In this document: piece by piece, positions 11,650-22,995 of the stretch
How the letters are laid out: each line of letters opens with the position of its first letter
Position numbering within the stretch: the stretch's first letter is position 1
Source: Megachile rotundata
Taxonomy: Eukaryota; Arthropoda; Insecta; Hymenoptera; Megachilidae
Assembly (NCBI RefSeq): GCF_050947335.1
Contig: NC_134995.1
Location: 4,006,501 to 4,070,500, forward strand
Reading direction: 5' to 3'
DNA: 64,000 bases
Made by a program: the position numbers and the translations under genes
Notes under the pieces: model-generated
The model's database searches: none
What the model was told of the DNA's origin: nothing
What the model saw: the letters and a program-made list of their open reading frames with translations, nothing else

Positions 11650-12110
11650 GCAACGCATCGAAAGACTATACATACATACAGGTGATGATACGAGACGTCA
11701 CGGGGCGATCGAGAATGGAAATACAAGATCCATCGAGTCGTGTCGAGTCGAAAGGGGGTTGAGACGACGCGGTGCATCGCGACGCGGCGCGTCGCGGCGC
11801 GGCGAGGCGTGGCGAGGAAGGGCGAGGGACATCGTGAAACGTGCCGGACGATTTGAGAGGGCCGGCCGGCTGACGCCGCGTCGACCAAGGGCTGAAATAG
11901 GGAGTGGGGCGCGAGAAGCGTCGCGACGCTTCTCGGTAGCGCCACGAACTAAAAGTCCGGGCGGTACGACGCGCCAGTATTCAGCCCGCGACCGTCGCGA
12001 GCGTACGTGTACTTTCGTTCGGCTTAGTTTCTACAGTGCGCTCCGTTTGCGCAGCTATTGCGCACGCACACACACGCACGCGGCACATCCGAGTTCGAAT
12101 AAATAGTCTT
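11650..12110. promoter_or_regulatory. CpG-rich block, candidate promoter or 5' exon
   Basis: This is the most GC- and CpG-rich stretch of the window, with GACGCGGCGCG-type strings and many CG dinucleotides against an AT-rich background. It ends in a CA/CG-rich tract (GCACGCACACACACGCACG, about 12060-12080). Long frames on both strands here (to 12106 on plus, 11640-11945 on minus) are arginine-rich products of GC composition, not recognisable proteins. Undepleted CpG together with a sharp composition change suggests a transcription start region in an insect genome. No TSS, strand or donor can be fixed from sequence alone. Confidence 0.45.
11912..11935. other. Perfect 24-bp CpG palindrome
   Basis: The 12-base arm CGAGAAGCGTCG is followed immediately by its exact reverse complement. 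The palindrome contains five CG dinucleotides and sits in the centre of the CpG-rich block. It could be a symmetrical protein-binding site or simply a chance structure in GC-rich DNA. Confidence 0.85.
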
Positions 12111-13760
12111 GTCGAATCGTTCCGACGTCCGTCACGGGATTTTTCTTTTCGAGACACCGTTTAGCAACGCTGGAACGACGAACTTTTCAAAGGTTATTAT
12201 TTGTGATGAAACGGATTTACATCTGACGTACCAAGTGTTGCGCTCCGATTTTAAACTAGTGTCAAATATTTTTCTTTTTCATCGTGCATCTATGTGATCT
12301 TTTCACGGAATAATACCAGAGTGAATTTTTTTATTTCAATTTTTATATTCAACACGCGGAGGAAATCTATCTGAAATCTTTTAACAATTTCTATAGTTTT
12401 CTGGATACATCGTTACAAGACGAAGGAACGATGATAAAATCAATTGATTCGTCTGTAGTAAATTTTTTATAAATTGTTGTTTGTAACCAGTAATCGGAAT
12501 GAAGTTTATTAATATCTTTACTAAATCGCAGACGGGCGTCTCTTGTTTTCAATTTGGACTGTAGTCGAAGAATTCCCGCAATTTTTGATTCTGACATTTT
12601 TAGGCTTTACATATTTAGTATTTCTCGCTGCTCCGTTTCAAGAGTTCGAAACGCGTGTGGTATTTAATAAAATCTAACATTCTTTGGTCTTCGCTTCGGG
12701 GATGCGAGAGGATCACGGTGGTCAGTCTTGAATCCTCCGTTCGCAAAAATGTGCTCCGTGCTTGAAATATGGCCATAGTGATAGGTCGTCGTCTAACTGT
12801 ATTTCACTGTGCAAACGTTCTCGGTTATACTCGCTGCTCATCTCTTCGACGATATAATCAATTTCCACCCTTACGTGTTGCTTTAACCAACCGCACCGTG
12901 AAACAATCGCGAACGCTGCAAATGCTTCCCCGCACACTTGTGAATTTTCATTTTCGTTTCTTTTATCGAAATCGAAGAGTATGGTACGTGACTTCGGGTT
13001 CGTTGCAGATACGCCCGTGCCGTGATCTCATCCTGGCAACGAATCTTATTCGACGTTGAACCGTCGCGTTGGGATTGGTAACAGGGTCGCCGCTGTGGCT
13101 TAACGAGTTCAACGAGTTTTTCTCGGTCGACCGTTCGGTAATTGGGGATCCAGTGGCACACAGAATTTCCACCGATACGATACCTTTATCGACGAATTAA
13201 TCCGTATTGATTTGCCGCGGAAAAACGAAGAAAAAAGTTTGTTTTTTCGCCGTGCCAACCGATGACATAGACTGGCGCGTCCAAACACATCGAGAACTGA
13301 TGGATTTCAATGAACCAAGAACGCTTTCGATTTTCATCGTCATACTAAACTCTTTGACGAGTGAAGTGATGCCCGACTTCGTTTTAACAGCATTTCTGAT
13401 TCGAGTGAACCAAACGAGCACAAAGTGACAAGTTTCAAACATTTCGATGGTAGATTGAAATTTCTGCAGACTAGTGGATAAATAGCGTGATAAATAGCGC
13501 TCGTGTCTTAATTCATTATTTCTCGAACGGTGGTTCTGACGCTCCGAAGAGGATTATCGATACCTTGGGCGTGTTGGAATAGTGTTTCGCAGTTTAACTT
13601 CAGTTCTGGAGTACGTCTGTATTCATTGTCGAAGAAATACCGATTAAGTGTAGCAAGTTCAAGCGGTAGTGCTGTTTATTTAAAATATTTTCTTGAAAAT
13701 ATTATTCCCGCACGCTTACGACTTTATGCCGCGTGTTGAAATGCTTACGATAAAAGTGTT
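12111..13760. promoter_or_regulatory. GC-intermediate flank of the CpG block, possible leader DNA
   Basis: Base composition stays above the window's background for about 1.6 kb downstream of the CpG block. Frames occur on both strands (for example 12769-13059 plus, 12883-13161 minus), but none has a domain or repeats between strands in a way that suggests coding. It looks like untranslated exon or conserved regulatory DNA near a promoter. I cannot delimit exons. Confidence 0.3.
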
Positions 13761-16229
13761 TACCGTATCCATGTATGACGAGTTGTTACACTTCTAAGGC
13801 AGATACTGTTTGCCAAATAGTCCTAATGGCATTCCTATTACTCGTCCGATCGATTACTCGTTTCGTCGAGAGAACATGTTACTGTGGACATTAATTCACT
13901 TATAGCGTTTGGTAGTGGTTGCGATTCCTAATTTTTGGTAACCTTGGGAATATAAAAATTCCTCTAATTTGTTCAGCAATCAGCTTATGACACTTAAAGA
14001 AATCAGTAGTTTTTATCTGTGATTCTTACAGGAGTACAGTGATAGGTTTAATAGTCCAATAATAGTGCAATGTTCAATTTTATATTTTTAACATGTTATG
14101 TCAACATGTAAATACATGCTATGCCCTAAAAACAAATTTTTGTATTAGTCAGACTAACTTGTAATTTAAACCAGCTGTCATGTGAAGTTTTTAAAATTCT
14201 TTTCGTAATATTTCTCATTCTTTGCCTTGTAACAAATTGCAAGGACACGAGTATAGCTCTGCTTTTCCAGCAACAATAGTTGCAATTTCAAACAATTTTT
14301 CTTCCTAGACAACTGCAATGTGAAAACATTTAATATTTCTAGCATGAAAACTGCGAAAAATGCGAATAATGATTCACGAATTTACCAAGCACGATTCTCG
14401 AGCGTATTCTGGATTTTATGATGTCCAAATTACATTAATTGGAATGCGTACTTTTTGTCAGATTCGCTTTAATGAAACGTGTACTTGGTTCACAAACTGA
14501 GAAAATACTGAAATTTTCATCATTGTTCGAACGTTGTTGAGTTTTTACATAGTCAACAATTAGGCTGACAGGAAAATGGGTGACTGAAATTGTGGTAGCG
14601 TGTTCTATTCTTTTCAAGAATGGAAAAAGGTCGTGGTCCGGAAATTAGATGTAATCATTTTTTATTTATATCGAGATACTGTAGAAATACTTTAGAATTA
14701 TTTAATGACATTGTTGACAGTAATTTAGCGCTGCAATTACTTGTGCTATCTTTGAATGGTATATAATTTTGATGCAAATCTCTTGTAATTCTGATTTGTA
14801 TCAGAATAATTTATCCCACTATATTATTAACTTTTAATAGAATGAAAATTATCAGCAGTATTTGTAATTTTACGCCTTTGTAATTCTACTTATTGTTAAA
14901 TCTAATACATGTAATATTTTTACTGCATATTACTATGAATTATGTCGAATTCGATCCATTTTTTAAATCTTAAAAGAATTATGTTTCATGTTAAGTTAAA
15001 CCTATTTTGTTCATTTCTTTCTATGCAAGAGATGTTATTTTTGAGAAATATTTCAATGTTCCTTGACCTAAACTTTTTTGGTCACTATTTTCTTATCTGC
15101 ATACAAACAACATATCATTAAAATCACTGATTACTATTCAGTACATTCTGAGCTATTGCGAATAAATATATTAGAAATTAAACTTTAAATAATTGTCCAG
15201 TGTAAATCCTGAATCGACCATTTTTCAATGCTTATGTGGTGTAATATCAAACTAATTACCTGTAACGATGATTCTATTTTGAATTTGTAATTCACGAGTT
15301 TCCTTCACTTTGGTTTCATAATGGTTTTTTATGGTCTTTAATTGATTGTCAACAGTTTAGGGCGGAGGTAATTCAGTACTTGTTGTTTACAAGCATAATT
15401 AAGCTTCCTTTGAACGTATAACATACAAAGTTTTTAAAAACCTTGTTACTTTTTTCGAAACATGCTGGGCTGTACAACATTTAAGGGTGGTTTATGATGC
15501 GATATAGCTCGATATTTTCAACGTGAACATTTTGTAACTTTCCACATTTTATAAGTATTACTTTTACAGTTAAATTTTTAAAAAATTAACTGTTTATCGC
15601 TTAATTATTAGTATGCGCTTATGCACATCTACATATGCGCCGTTTAATGCAACAGTAGTGACATTCAAATAAGTTGGTCATCACATATGTGATATCGAAG
15701 AATTTTAGGTCGAAAAACGTGTAGTTGAAGTTCTTTAAAGTAAAATGATGTTATATCTCCTTTATATAAGTCACTATAACGTAAAGCTATTGTGCCTTAA
15801 AATAATAAAGCTGTCGTCCTGCAAAGATCGTGATATACTTTATTCACTACTATTTCATTTTACACAACTTTTGCATCTAACATTTCTGTTGCAACTTAGA
15901 TAATGTTCTATCTAGTAAACCTTGATTTATATTACTCTTGTACAAGGTAGAATTAAAGCTAAATTTTCTAACCGCGTTAAAGCAATCACTTCTACATTAA
16001 ATCCAATAAAACTTATTATCAAATGTAATACCAATAGGATTATGACACAGTCCCAAATCAAATTTGGTCACTAATAACCTAAGAAGGTGCATGTGATCTT
16101 AAGCATTCAATTCAATATAATTCCAATAAAACTTTCACGAAACAAATTAGAATTTTTATTTGAAAATAAACAAGTGACTATATCCTGCATAATCCGAATT
16201 TATATTTACAAAAACGAATGATATTCGCG
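13761..16229. other. AT-rich DNA, nothing recognised
   Basis: About 2.5 kb returning to background AT content, with no exon-like block, no repeats that I can pair, and no RNA gene. Confidence 0.5.
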
Positions 16230-17595
16230 AAATTACTTGTTTCGAATCGCAACGTGTGATTAGGATGCAGTATTCATTCCATTATTTGTTAGAATACGGT
16301 ACACAGTGGTGCACAGTGAAAAATGTGAAGTAAAAAGTTTTCAGTTTACGAGAGAAATCTGGAAGTTATACGAGTGCATAAAGGATTAAGCGATATCGAT
16401 TCGACGAAAGAAAGTCAACGTGTCAAAATATCAACGGGATAATCACGTCCGATCATAAATTTTTCTCCAGGCTGTTTATAAACGTTCTGGAATAATAAGT
16501 TGTTAGAAACGGCGTTTCTCTCTACGTTAAATAACCTAGGTGAACGTTTCCTGCCACGCGACGAGTAAAGTCCCTCTGGGCTGCTAGCGTATTAGCAAAT
16601 TCGATTCAGTGCGGTAACTTCCACCGGTGAAACACGGATTGGAGGGATAATGCGAACGACGGTGACGTCGACGTTTAATAAAGTTTTTCACACGCGGTAA
16701 AGTGGACCTGCGGCTGTGAGCTCCGGTGGATGACATTTTCTGGATCGACGACGGTGAAAATAAATAGTGTTTCCGTTTTGTGTTTCCACTTGACACTTCT
16801 ATTTATCGTTTCCGAATGCTTGAGATGATTTGACTGCTGCAAAGCGTGTAACCTGCATCCAGTGACATTTTGCTGACCGGATACAAACGGATATGCGATC
16901 GTCGAAGATATAAATTACCATTTCCAGGGATGAGTTTTACGTATTGCTTCGTTTTTAAACGTCCCGTCACGAACGACATTGCACACATAATTCGGTCAGT
17001 GATTTCAGTGATGTGCGATACTTGGTAATTGGTTAAAATTGTATTCGTAGTACGTGAAAAAGTCGTGATTTCTGTCGAATGCCCGTTGCATGTACGGAGT
17101 CATATCTTGGTGACAATTTTCGCGGAGGACGGGTGGATATGAAAGTTCTGTTTCTTTTGCGAGCGAAACAAGTTGCTTTTTCGTCTCAAAGGTGTGGAAG
17201 TTTTCTTGAAAACCGGTAAATTCATTCATTTCTCTTTCGCAGCGAATCGAAACCCCTTCTATTCTCGTGCCAAGTTTTAAACTAGCAAAACTCAACTGGG
17301 TCTAAACGTGAGCAGGCGTACAAGTAAATTCGATTTAATAGCCTAACTTGAATCGTAGATCATGAATAAAGTGAAGTTTTTTCGATAAAAATGTTTTGAA
17401 GAGAAAAATCATTTTCGAGCGAGTGTGACTTCGCGCGGAGGAAAAAGTTCACATCTAACTTTGCGTATGTACCAAAACCGTTTAAATAATTTGTGAAATA
17501 GACCATATAATGATGTGTACAATTTTCGTGCAAGGATTTTAAAGTGCCGTGTTATTCAGTGGAACAAGTCATTCGAAAGGCAGCCACTAGTGATC
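16230..17595. promoter_or_regulatory. GC-richer block, candidate first exon or promoter
   Basis: Composition rises again over about 1.35 kb. TTTCAGTTTACGAGAGAA at about 16339-16356 contains an insect initiator-like TCAGTT. The sequence downstream is typical in texture of 5' untranslated exons (GAAAG, TCGACG, AACGTG words). Frames on the minus strand (16584-16796, 16803-16988, 17005-17295) are short, mutually out of frame and without motifs. It may be an alternative first exon for the signal-peptide exon at 34247-34716. That link is inference only. Confidence 0.3.
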
Positions 17596-18845
17596 TATAT
17601 ATACATGTGTGTACACACTTTCAAATCACTATTTACCTCCTTTTAGAATACGGATTATTTGTTCAATTAGGAACGATGAAAAATAAATAGCTCCGCTTTC
17701 TAATACATACGAACATGTAAATGTTGATACTGTTTTAGTAATGTCGATAACCATAACTGGAATAAGTGAGCTTAAGGGGATCTGTTGCCGCGAAGGGAAA
17801 AAGCTAACCATCCATAGAATGTTTTATCTTTCAAATCTTCACAGAATTTTATATGTATATAAACTCAATAAATTAAATAAATTTTTATAAATAGATTATT
17901 TTCGCTTGCATAACTTTTGTATTCGTATTGCACTTTTTATTAAAAAATTATTATAAAAAGAATGTTCAGAACTTTTTATTTCAACCTTTAGAAAAATATT
18001 ATAGGCGGAAAGATAGTTTGCTGCAAAAGTAGACTTATGTATTACACACAAAATTGTTGTCATTATAATTCAAAATATATTGGTCAACTTTAGAAAATTT
18101 GTTTAATTCCAAGATTGCGTAACTGCTTCCTAAAATTTGGAGTTAGTTATTTCTTATTCCTGATAATTATAAAAAATGAAATTCTACACTCAGAGAAGAT
18201 CCAGAAATGGATTTTGCATAGGAGTTTAATTTTAAAAGTATTTATTTAACAAATTCTATCTTGATTCCTTCAAATACTTATGAAAGAGTTATTTAAAATA
18301 CATTCAACGTCCTATACAGATTGTTTGTCATTTCTGAATAAGTCTTAAAAATTGCAATATTAGGAAATCGTAATCTCATTTTTCCACCGGATTTCAATAA
18401 ATATTTAAAATTTAAATTACACTGTTATCATAAACGATGAATTATTTTTATATTACTGTCATTTCGTAAAACTCAAACGAATATTGATTGGATTTATTTG
18501 ATGTGAAGTTCGTTCCAGATACTTTCCTATACATAAATTTTAAATACGTAATCATGTTTACGATGTCTCAAAGCTTCGATTACTCGGCACGACAGGAAAA
18601 TTATTATTAATAACTTTTCCTCCTTTCAACTTCTGTCAAAGTTTGCAGTTGCTGGAGAAAATTAGAGGACCAAAATACAATCTGCCCTACATTAGCAATT
18701 GTATTAAATAGTTAAAAAGAACGCATTGTCTGTGACACTGTTATTGACTTTCATAAACATTGCATTAAATATGTCTTCTTCTAATTACGTGTATGTGAAC
18801 AATTTAATAAACGAATTTCATTACAACTTTATTATATTAATGTAA
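17596..18845. other. AT-rich DNA, nothing recognised
   Basis: Background composition and no supported feature. The minus-strand frame 17629-17811 has no motif. Confidence 0.5.
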
Positions 18846-18849
18846 ATTA

Positions 18850-18925
18850 AGTATTATTCGTATATGAAGTTAAATTGGTTATTAGTCGTATATGGAGTTA
18901 AATTAATTATTATTCGTATATAGAT
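18850..18925. repeat. Short tandem duplication, GTATATGAAGTTAAATT unit
   Basis: The words TTATTCGTATATGAAGTTAA, TTAGTCGTATATGGAGTTAA and ATTATTCGTATATA follow one another with spacing of about 37 bp. This makes two full copies and a partial third. Confidence 0.6.
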
Positions 18926-18959
18926 TATTATTTATATTCTTACCGGTGAAATGACATAA

Positions 18960-19165
18960 ACAAGATAACTCACGACACAGTGCGACACAGATTATTGATT
19001 ATTCTGCGGACAGATCATTCGGAGCCAGATACCGTGATTCATTCATTCGAGATCGTTCGACTAACATTTTTGTAATAATAACCAATAATATTGTAATAGT
19101 GCGGGCTAAGGAATAAAGTTTTTTTTTTAAACCTAAACTGAGCGATTTCGTGTGTGACAATATTA
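18960..19165 (+). mobile_element. LTR-like fragment with poly-A signal
   Basis: A GC-richer island ends in GCGGGCTAAGGAATAAAGTT, a T run, then AAACCTAAACTGAGCG and GTGTGACAATA. An AATAAA signal followed within about 20-30 bp by a T-rich stretch and a CTGAG...ACA-like end is how insect Ty3/gypsy or BEL LTRs often finish (R/U5). The left boundary is unclear, and no second LTR or internal region is visible, so a solo LTR is the best guess. It could also be the 3' end of an unrelated transcript. Confidence 0.3.
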
Positions 19166-19210
19166 ATCATTTATATTATTATTATATTATTTATATTATT
19201 ATTTATATAT
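19166..19210. repeat. TAT/TTA microsatellite
   Basis: TTATATTATTATTATATTAT-type sequence abuts the left end of the mariner-type element and provides its TA target. Confidence 0.7.
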
Positions 19211-19211
19211 A

Positions 19212-20013
19212 CAGGGTGGCTAACCACTTTTTGCCATGTAGATTTGCGTCATTATTATTACTCATAGCAAACAATGCTGCAGATGAAGTTGAATGGTTTT
19301 AAGAGGAGCATATGCTGGTGGTTATTTTTTTGTAGGTAGACGTGTAAAGTACATTAGAAGGTTATTAATGATTTTTTAAATGGAATCATATATTTTTCAC
19401 TGCATCAACTGACACTCCTTCATATTCTTTAAAAAAAAGTATTAATCTATTTATGTGAAAAAATCATTAGTTTAGGAAATATTTTAATTCAAACTTGTTT
19501 TTTTTTTTTGTTACGCAGTAACAATGAAATTTAGACTTTGTTACGTATCTAATACGGTGAATACGGCGATGTGGTGAATTATCACTTCATAATTAAGTAT
19601 TCTAAAGAAGATAAGATAGATATGTTATCAGTTTATTTTGAAGCTGGGAAAAGTGTTACACACGCAGAAAGATTATACACTACGGATTGTTAGTAAGTCA
19701 TTAATTACTCGATTCAGAAAGTGTTCTAATGTAAATAGTCGCCAGATTGAACCTTTTCTGTAAGTAGACATTAAAATTAAAATATCTCCTAAACTAATGA
19801 TTTTTTCATATAAATAAATTAATACTTTTTTTGTAAAGAATATGAAGTATCAGCTGATGCAATAAAAAATATATGATTCCATTTAAAAAAACATTAACGA
19901 CTTTCATATGTCCTTTACGCGTCCATCTACAAAAAAAATATACCACCAGCATATGCCCTTCTCAAAACAATAATAACTCAAATCTAGATGGCAAAATGTG
20001 GTGAGCCACCCTG
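19212..20013. mobile_element. Mariner-type element with ~280-bp inverted repeats
   Basis: The element begins CAGGGTGGCTAACCAC and ends GTGAGCCACCCTG, flanked by TA at 19210-19211 and 20014-20015, as expected for the Tc1/mariner/IS630 superfamily. The terminal inverted repeats are unusually long: about 280 bp from each end pair with moderate divergence. Shared words include TTTTGCCAT, AGATTT, GGCATATGCTGGTGGT, AATGGAATCATATATTTTT and AAAAAATCATTAGTTTAGGA. Only about 240 bp lie between them, too little for a transposase, so the copy is non-autonomous. The core encodes a short relic. Confidence 0.8.
19590..19760 (+). pseudogene. Relic of a transposase helix-turn-helix (DUF4817-like)
   Basis: Inside the element a frame reads EDKIDMLSVYFEAGKSVTHA, then ERLYTTDC and a stop. 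This resembles the N-terminal DUF4817 helix-turn-helix of insect IS630/mariner-type transposases (pattern: ...Y-x-DM-x-x-VYGEA-x-G-x-A-x-x-A-x-x-LY). After the stop, ...SITRFRKCSN continues as a broken relic. The catalytic DDE domain is absent. Family assignment rests on pattern memory, not alignment. Confidence 0.45.
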
Positions 20014-20019
20014 TATACG

Positions 20020-21238
20020 TAATATACACATCTGCTTAGTATAGTTTTTAAATTACGATCTTTGCAAAAAACTATTGTATAAAAGAAATGCACAGTTTCA
20101 CGGGAGACATACGGTTAACTTTCCAGCTGAAATCGTTTCGAAGATTTAAACGAAAACTTTAATTCTGTAAGTGGCACGCCAATTTTTTATGTCAAAACTT
20201 GAGAGAATAGGAAATTTTCAATACAACATTCATTGACCGTCGCCCAACATTTAACGGTATATCTTTCGCATTCAAATTTTGTATTGTTTAACATAGCCTG
20301 AAATGTATTATCACCGTATGACATTTTCACGAATGGATTGCTGCGTTTGTAAAATACAAATGCACGGTTTTATTGTGAAATTTCGTGTTTATTTTTTCTC
20401 TCTTCTTTTATATAGATCAATTCCTCGAAATATTGTAAAATAATGTTATGACAACTTTGCTCTGTGTAAATGTACGACAAATTATTGAAGTTTTTGAAAT
20501 TGCTTTTTAATAGGTTTTTAATACTGAATATTCCAAAGAATCAATTTGTGTCAAAATATGTAAAGATTCGTTAAAAAATGAACATTTGTATTTTTCTAGA
20601 GATTTTCCAAGTGTTAGAATGGAGCTATAGTGTAACAGTATAATTATTAGGATCACTTCGTATTATTAAATAAACAATGCATAAATAACGGCTAAAATTA
20701 TGTATAGGTTTTCATTTATATGAAGCAACAGAAAAAGAAATTATTAACCGAAATTTATCAATGATAAAGTAATTATGGAGTGACCCATCATTAATGATAC
20801 AATCAAGAAGGTAACCAGTCCATATAAAAAAATAAACAAAAAATGTGTAATAAGATTTTGCTCTACACGATTTTTTTTCTCGATAAAATTGAATTTCAAG
20901 ATTTTTTAAAGTATTCTGTCAAAAATATTATTCATGGTACAAAGCAACACTTCCTAATTGTTTAATAATTATTTAATAATTACTTTAATAATAAATTGTT
21001 TAATAATTAGTTGTAAATTAATAAACGTATTGTAATTATTGATGTTAATAGACTGTTATTCATCATTACTCTTCATTATATATTAATATATACTATGATG
21101 AATTTATACAATTGACAAATATACAAAGAGGAAACAACATTATAAATACAATGTATCTACGATATTTATGTCGTATATTTATAATTGCATTTATTCATTT
21201 ATAACATTTATTAACTGTTTTCTTCTTATAAACAATTC
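20020..21238. other. AT-rich DNA, nothing recognised
   Basis: No supported feature. TAATTATTTAATAATT strings near 20960-21010 are simple-sequence noise. Confidence 0.5.
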
Positions 21239-21298
21239 TTCAAATTCAAAAATTCAAATTCATTCAAATTCATTCAAATTCATTCAAATTCAAACTCA
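21239..21298 (+). repeat. CAAATTCATT decamer microsatellite
   Basis: CAAATTCATT is repeated four times with partial units on each side. It produces the chance frame 21168-21443. Confidence 0.85.
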
Positions 21299-21606
21299 GA
21301 AATGTTTATTTTCAATTTTCTCAAAAATGGAGTTAGACATGAACAAAATTTTATTACAAATATTTTTACTAACTTTTGCATATAAAATCATTCATTTGTT
21401 TGTTGTGGGGATATTCTGTGTGAACCATATTGAATATTGCTAAAGTATTTGTACTTTCTAATAACTAAGGTTACCCTGAAATTTTTTAGTGAGATTAAAT
21501 AACTTGTTTTTCATCAATTCCTGTTGAATATTAAAACAGACTCCACATATACTGTTTATTTTACCGTAGTTTATAATTAGGTATAAGTACTTATTTAACA
21601 CTATTC

Positions 21607-21995
21607 CTACCGCGACCGGTCAAATGACCGTTTTCAAAATTTCAATTAGAATTTCCTGTATTGAACGTAATTGAAACGCCTTTAAACTTTATGACTTTTC
21701 CTGAAACATGCATATAATACTTTTTTCAATATTTATTTCGTTTTTTATTGTTTATTTTTTGAGAAAAATTAGTAGTCTGTCTTACCTACCGCGACCGGTC
21801 AAATGACCGTTTTCAAAATTTCAATTAGAATTTCCTGTATTGAACGTAATTGAAACGCCTTTAAACTTTATGACTTTTCCTGAAACATGCATATAATACT
21901 TTTTTCAATATTTATTTCGTTTTTTATTGTTTATTTTTTGAGAAAAATTAGTAGTCTGTCTTACCTACCACGACCGGTCATTTGACCGGTAGAAC
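21607..21995 (+). repeat. 179-bp tandem repeat of the piggyBac left end
   Basis: CTACCGCGACCGGTCAAATG starts at 21607, again at 21786, and in variant form (CTACCACGACCGGTCATTTG) at 21965: a period of exactly 179 bp. The two full copies look identical over nearly all of their length, so the duplication is recent. Each copy repeats the palindromic candidate transposase-binding site, giving three such sites at the left end against one near the right end. Confidence 0.9.
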
Positions 21996-22582
21996 GATTT
22001 ATACCTTTTTGTAACAGTATTTTCGTTACAAACGAAAGGTAATGCAGTTTTAGCATGATATAATCCAAAAAGTGCCTTCCAGGAACTGCTTTACGGCCCT
22101 TCCAAATGTATATAGTTTTTGCTCGGCTATCGGTCTCGCGGTATTTATTTGCCTGATTGGTATTCGACGCAGTCAAGAACTTAAAATTTTCTAACACTGT
22201 CTCATTTACTATGATTATAAAATAAATAAAATTTTAGCCGAAGGGGACGGCCAAACGTTTTTTGATGAATTGAAATCAATAAACTCTTGCGACGCGAACA
22301 TAGAACATCAGTACGTCAAAGTCACAAGAAGTATATTCAGCAGTTTTTTATTATTTTGTATTTCTATTCTATTATTATTCTACCTGTATTTTATGTTGTT
22401 ATAAGTGTTGTTTTATGTGTTATAAGTGTCATTTCCAAAAAACTAGACAAAATCATCAGTACTTCGCCGTAAGTTTCACATTTTATCTTTTATTCGTTTG
22501 TTTATGTATTTGGATTTACATTTATACATTTTAGTTTTTATTTTGAATAAAATTTATTTTCAGTTGAATATTCATTTGCCAA

Positions 22583-22829
22583 ATGTCAAGTTTGAAGAGT
22601 GTAAATTCATTATTAGAAAAAATAAATGATATTGATGAAGAATGTACCGAAAATAATCAGGAAATTTTTGATATTGAAAATGACAGTGCAGAAAAACGTA
22701 AAACATGTCAAATTAGATATTGCAAAGATAATAAAACCAATAAAATTGGTCTGCAATGTAAAAAGTATGTATGTGGAAAATTGTACAATCGAGAGGCCTA
22801 TTTGTAAAAAATGTGGTGAAAACGAATAA
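22583..22829 (+). pseudogene. Internally deleted piggyBac transposase
   Basis: The frame starts MSSLKSVNSLLEKINDIDEE, an acidic N-terminal segment as in piggyBac transposases. Within about 45 residues it runs into a basic, cysteine-rich tail: KRKTC-x4-C, QC-x3-VC, and then, in another frame (the 22626-22829 reading), ICKKCGENE. The tail resembles the C-terminal zinc-ribbon/RING-like domain of piggyBac proteins. The whole catalytic DDD core is missing, and a frameshift separates the last Cys pair. Read this as an internal-deletion derivative of an autonomous parent. An AATAAA lies just downstream (about 22850). Confidence 0.6.
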
Positions 22830-22995
22830 AGTACATAGTATATACTTCTAAATAAAAGAAACTATATTTTTATATTATTAAATTGGCTATTATTTTCATC
22901 CTATATTAAAAAATATAAGTTGTGCTAAAGACCGGTCATTTGACCGGTCGCGGTAGGAATGGGTATACGTGAAGTGTCGGTAGGAATAGTGTTAA

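Larger units (their letters stand above)
21595..22995 (+). mobile_element. 1.4-kb non-autonomous piggyBac-like element
   Basis: TTAA at 21595-21598 precedes CACTATTCCTACCGCGACCG. The right end is CGGTAGGAATAGTG followed by TTAA (22992-22995). The outer 14 bp are exact inverted repeats. Each end carries a subterminal palindrome built on GACCGGTCAAATGACCGG. The left end contains tandem 179-bp copies of the subterminal block. The interior has a shortened transposase frame (22583-22829) and, upstream of it, a possible intron (GTAAGT at 22469, TTTTCAG ending about 22563). TTAA duplication, palindromic subterminal sites and a Cys-rich C terminus together place it in the piggyBac superfamily. Confidence 0.85.

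Noticed and set aside
11640..12106. Arg-rich frames on both strands
   Set aside because: Produced by CGC/GCG-rich composition of the CpG block.
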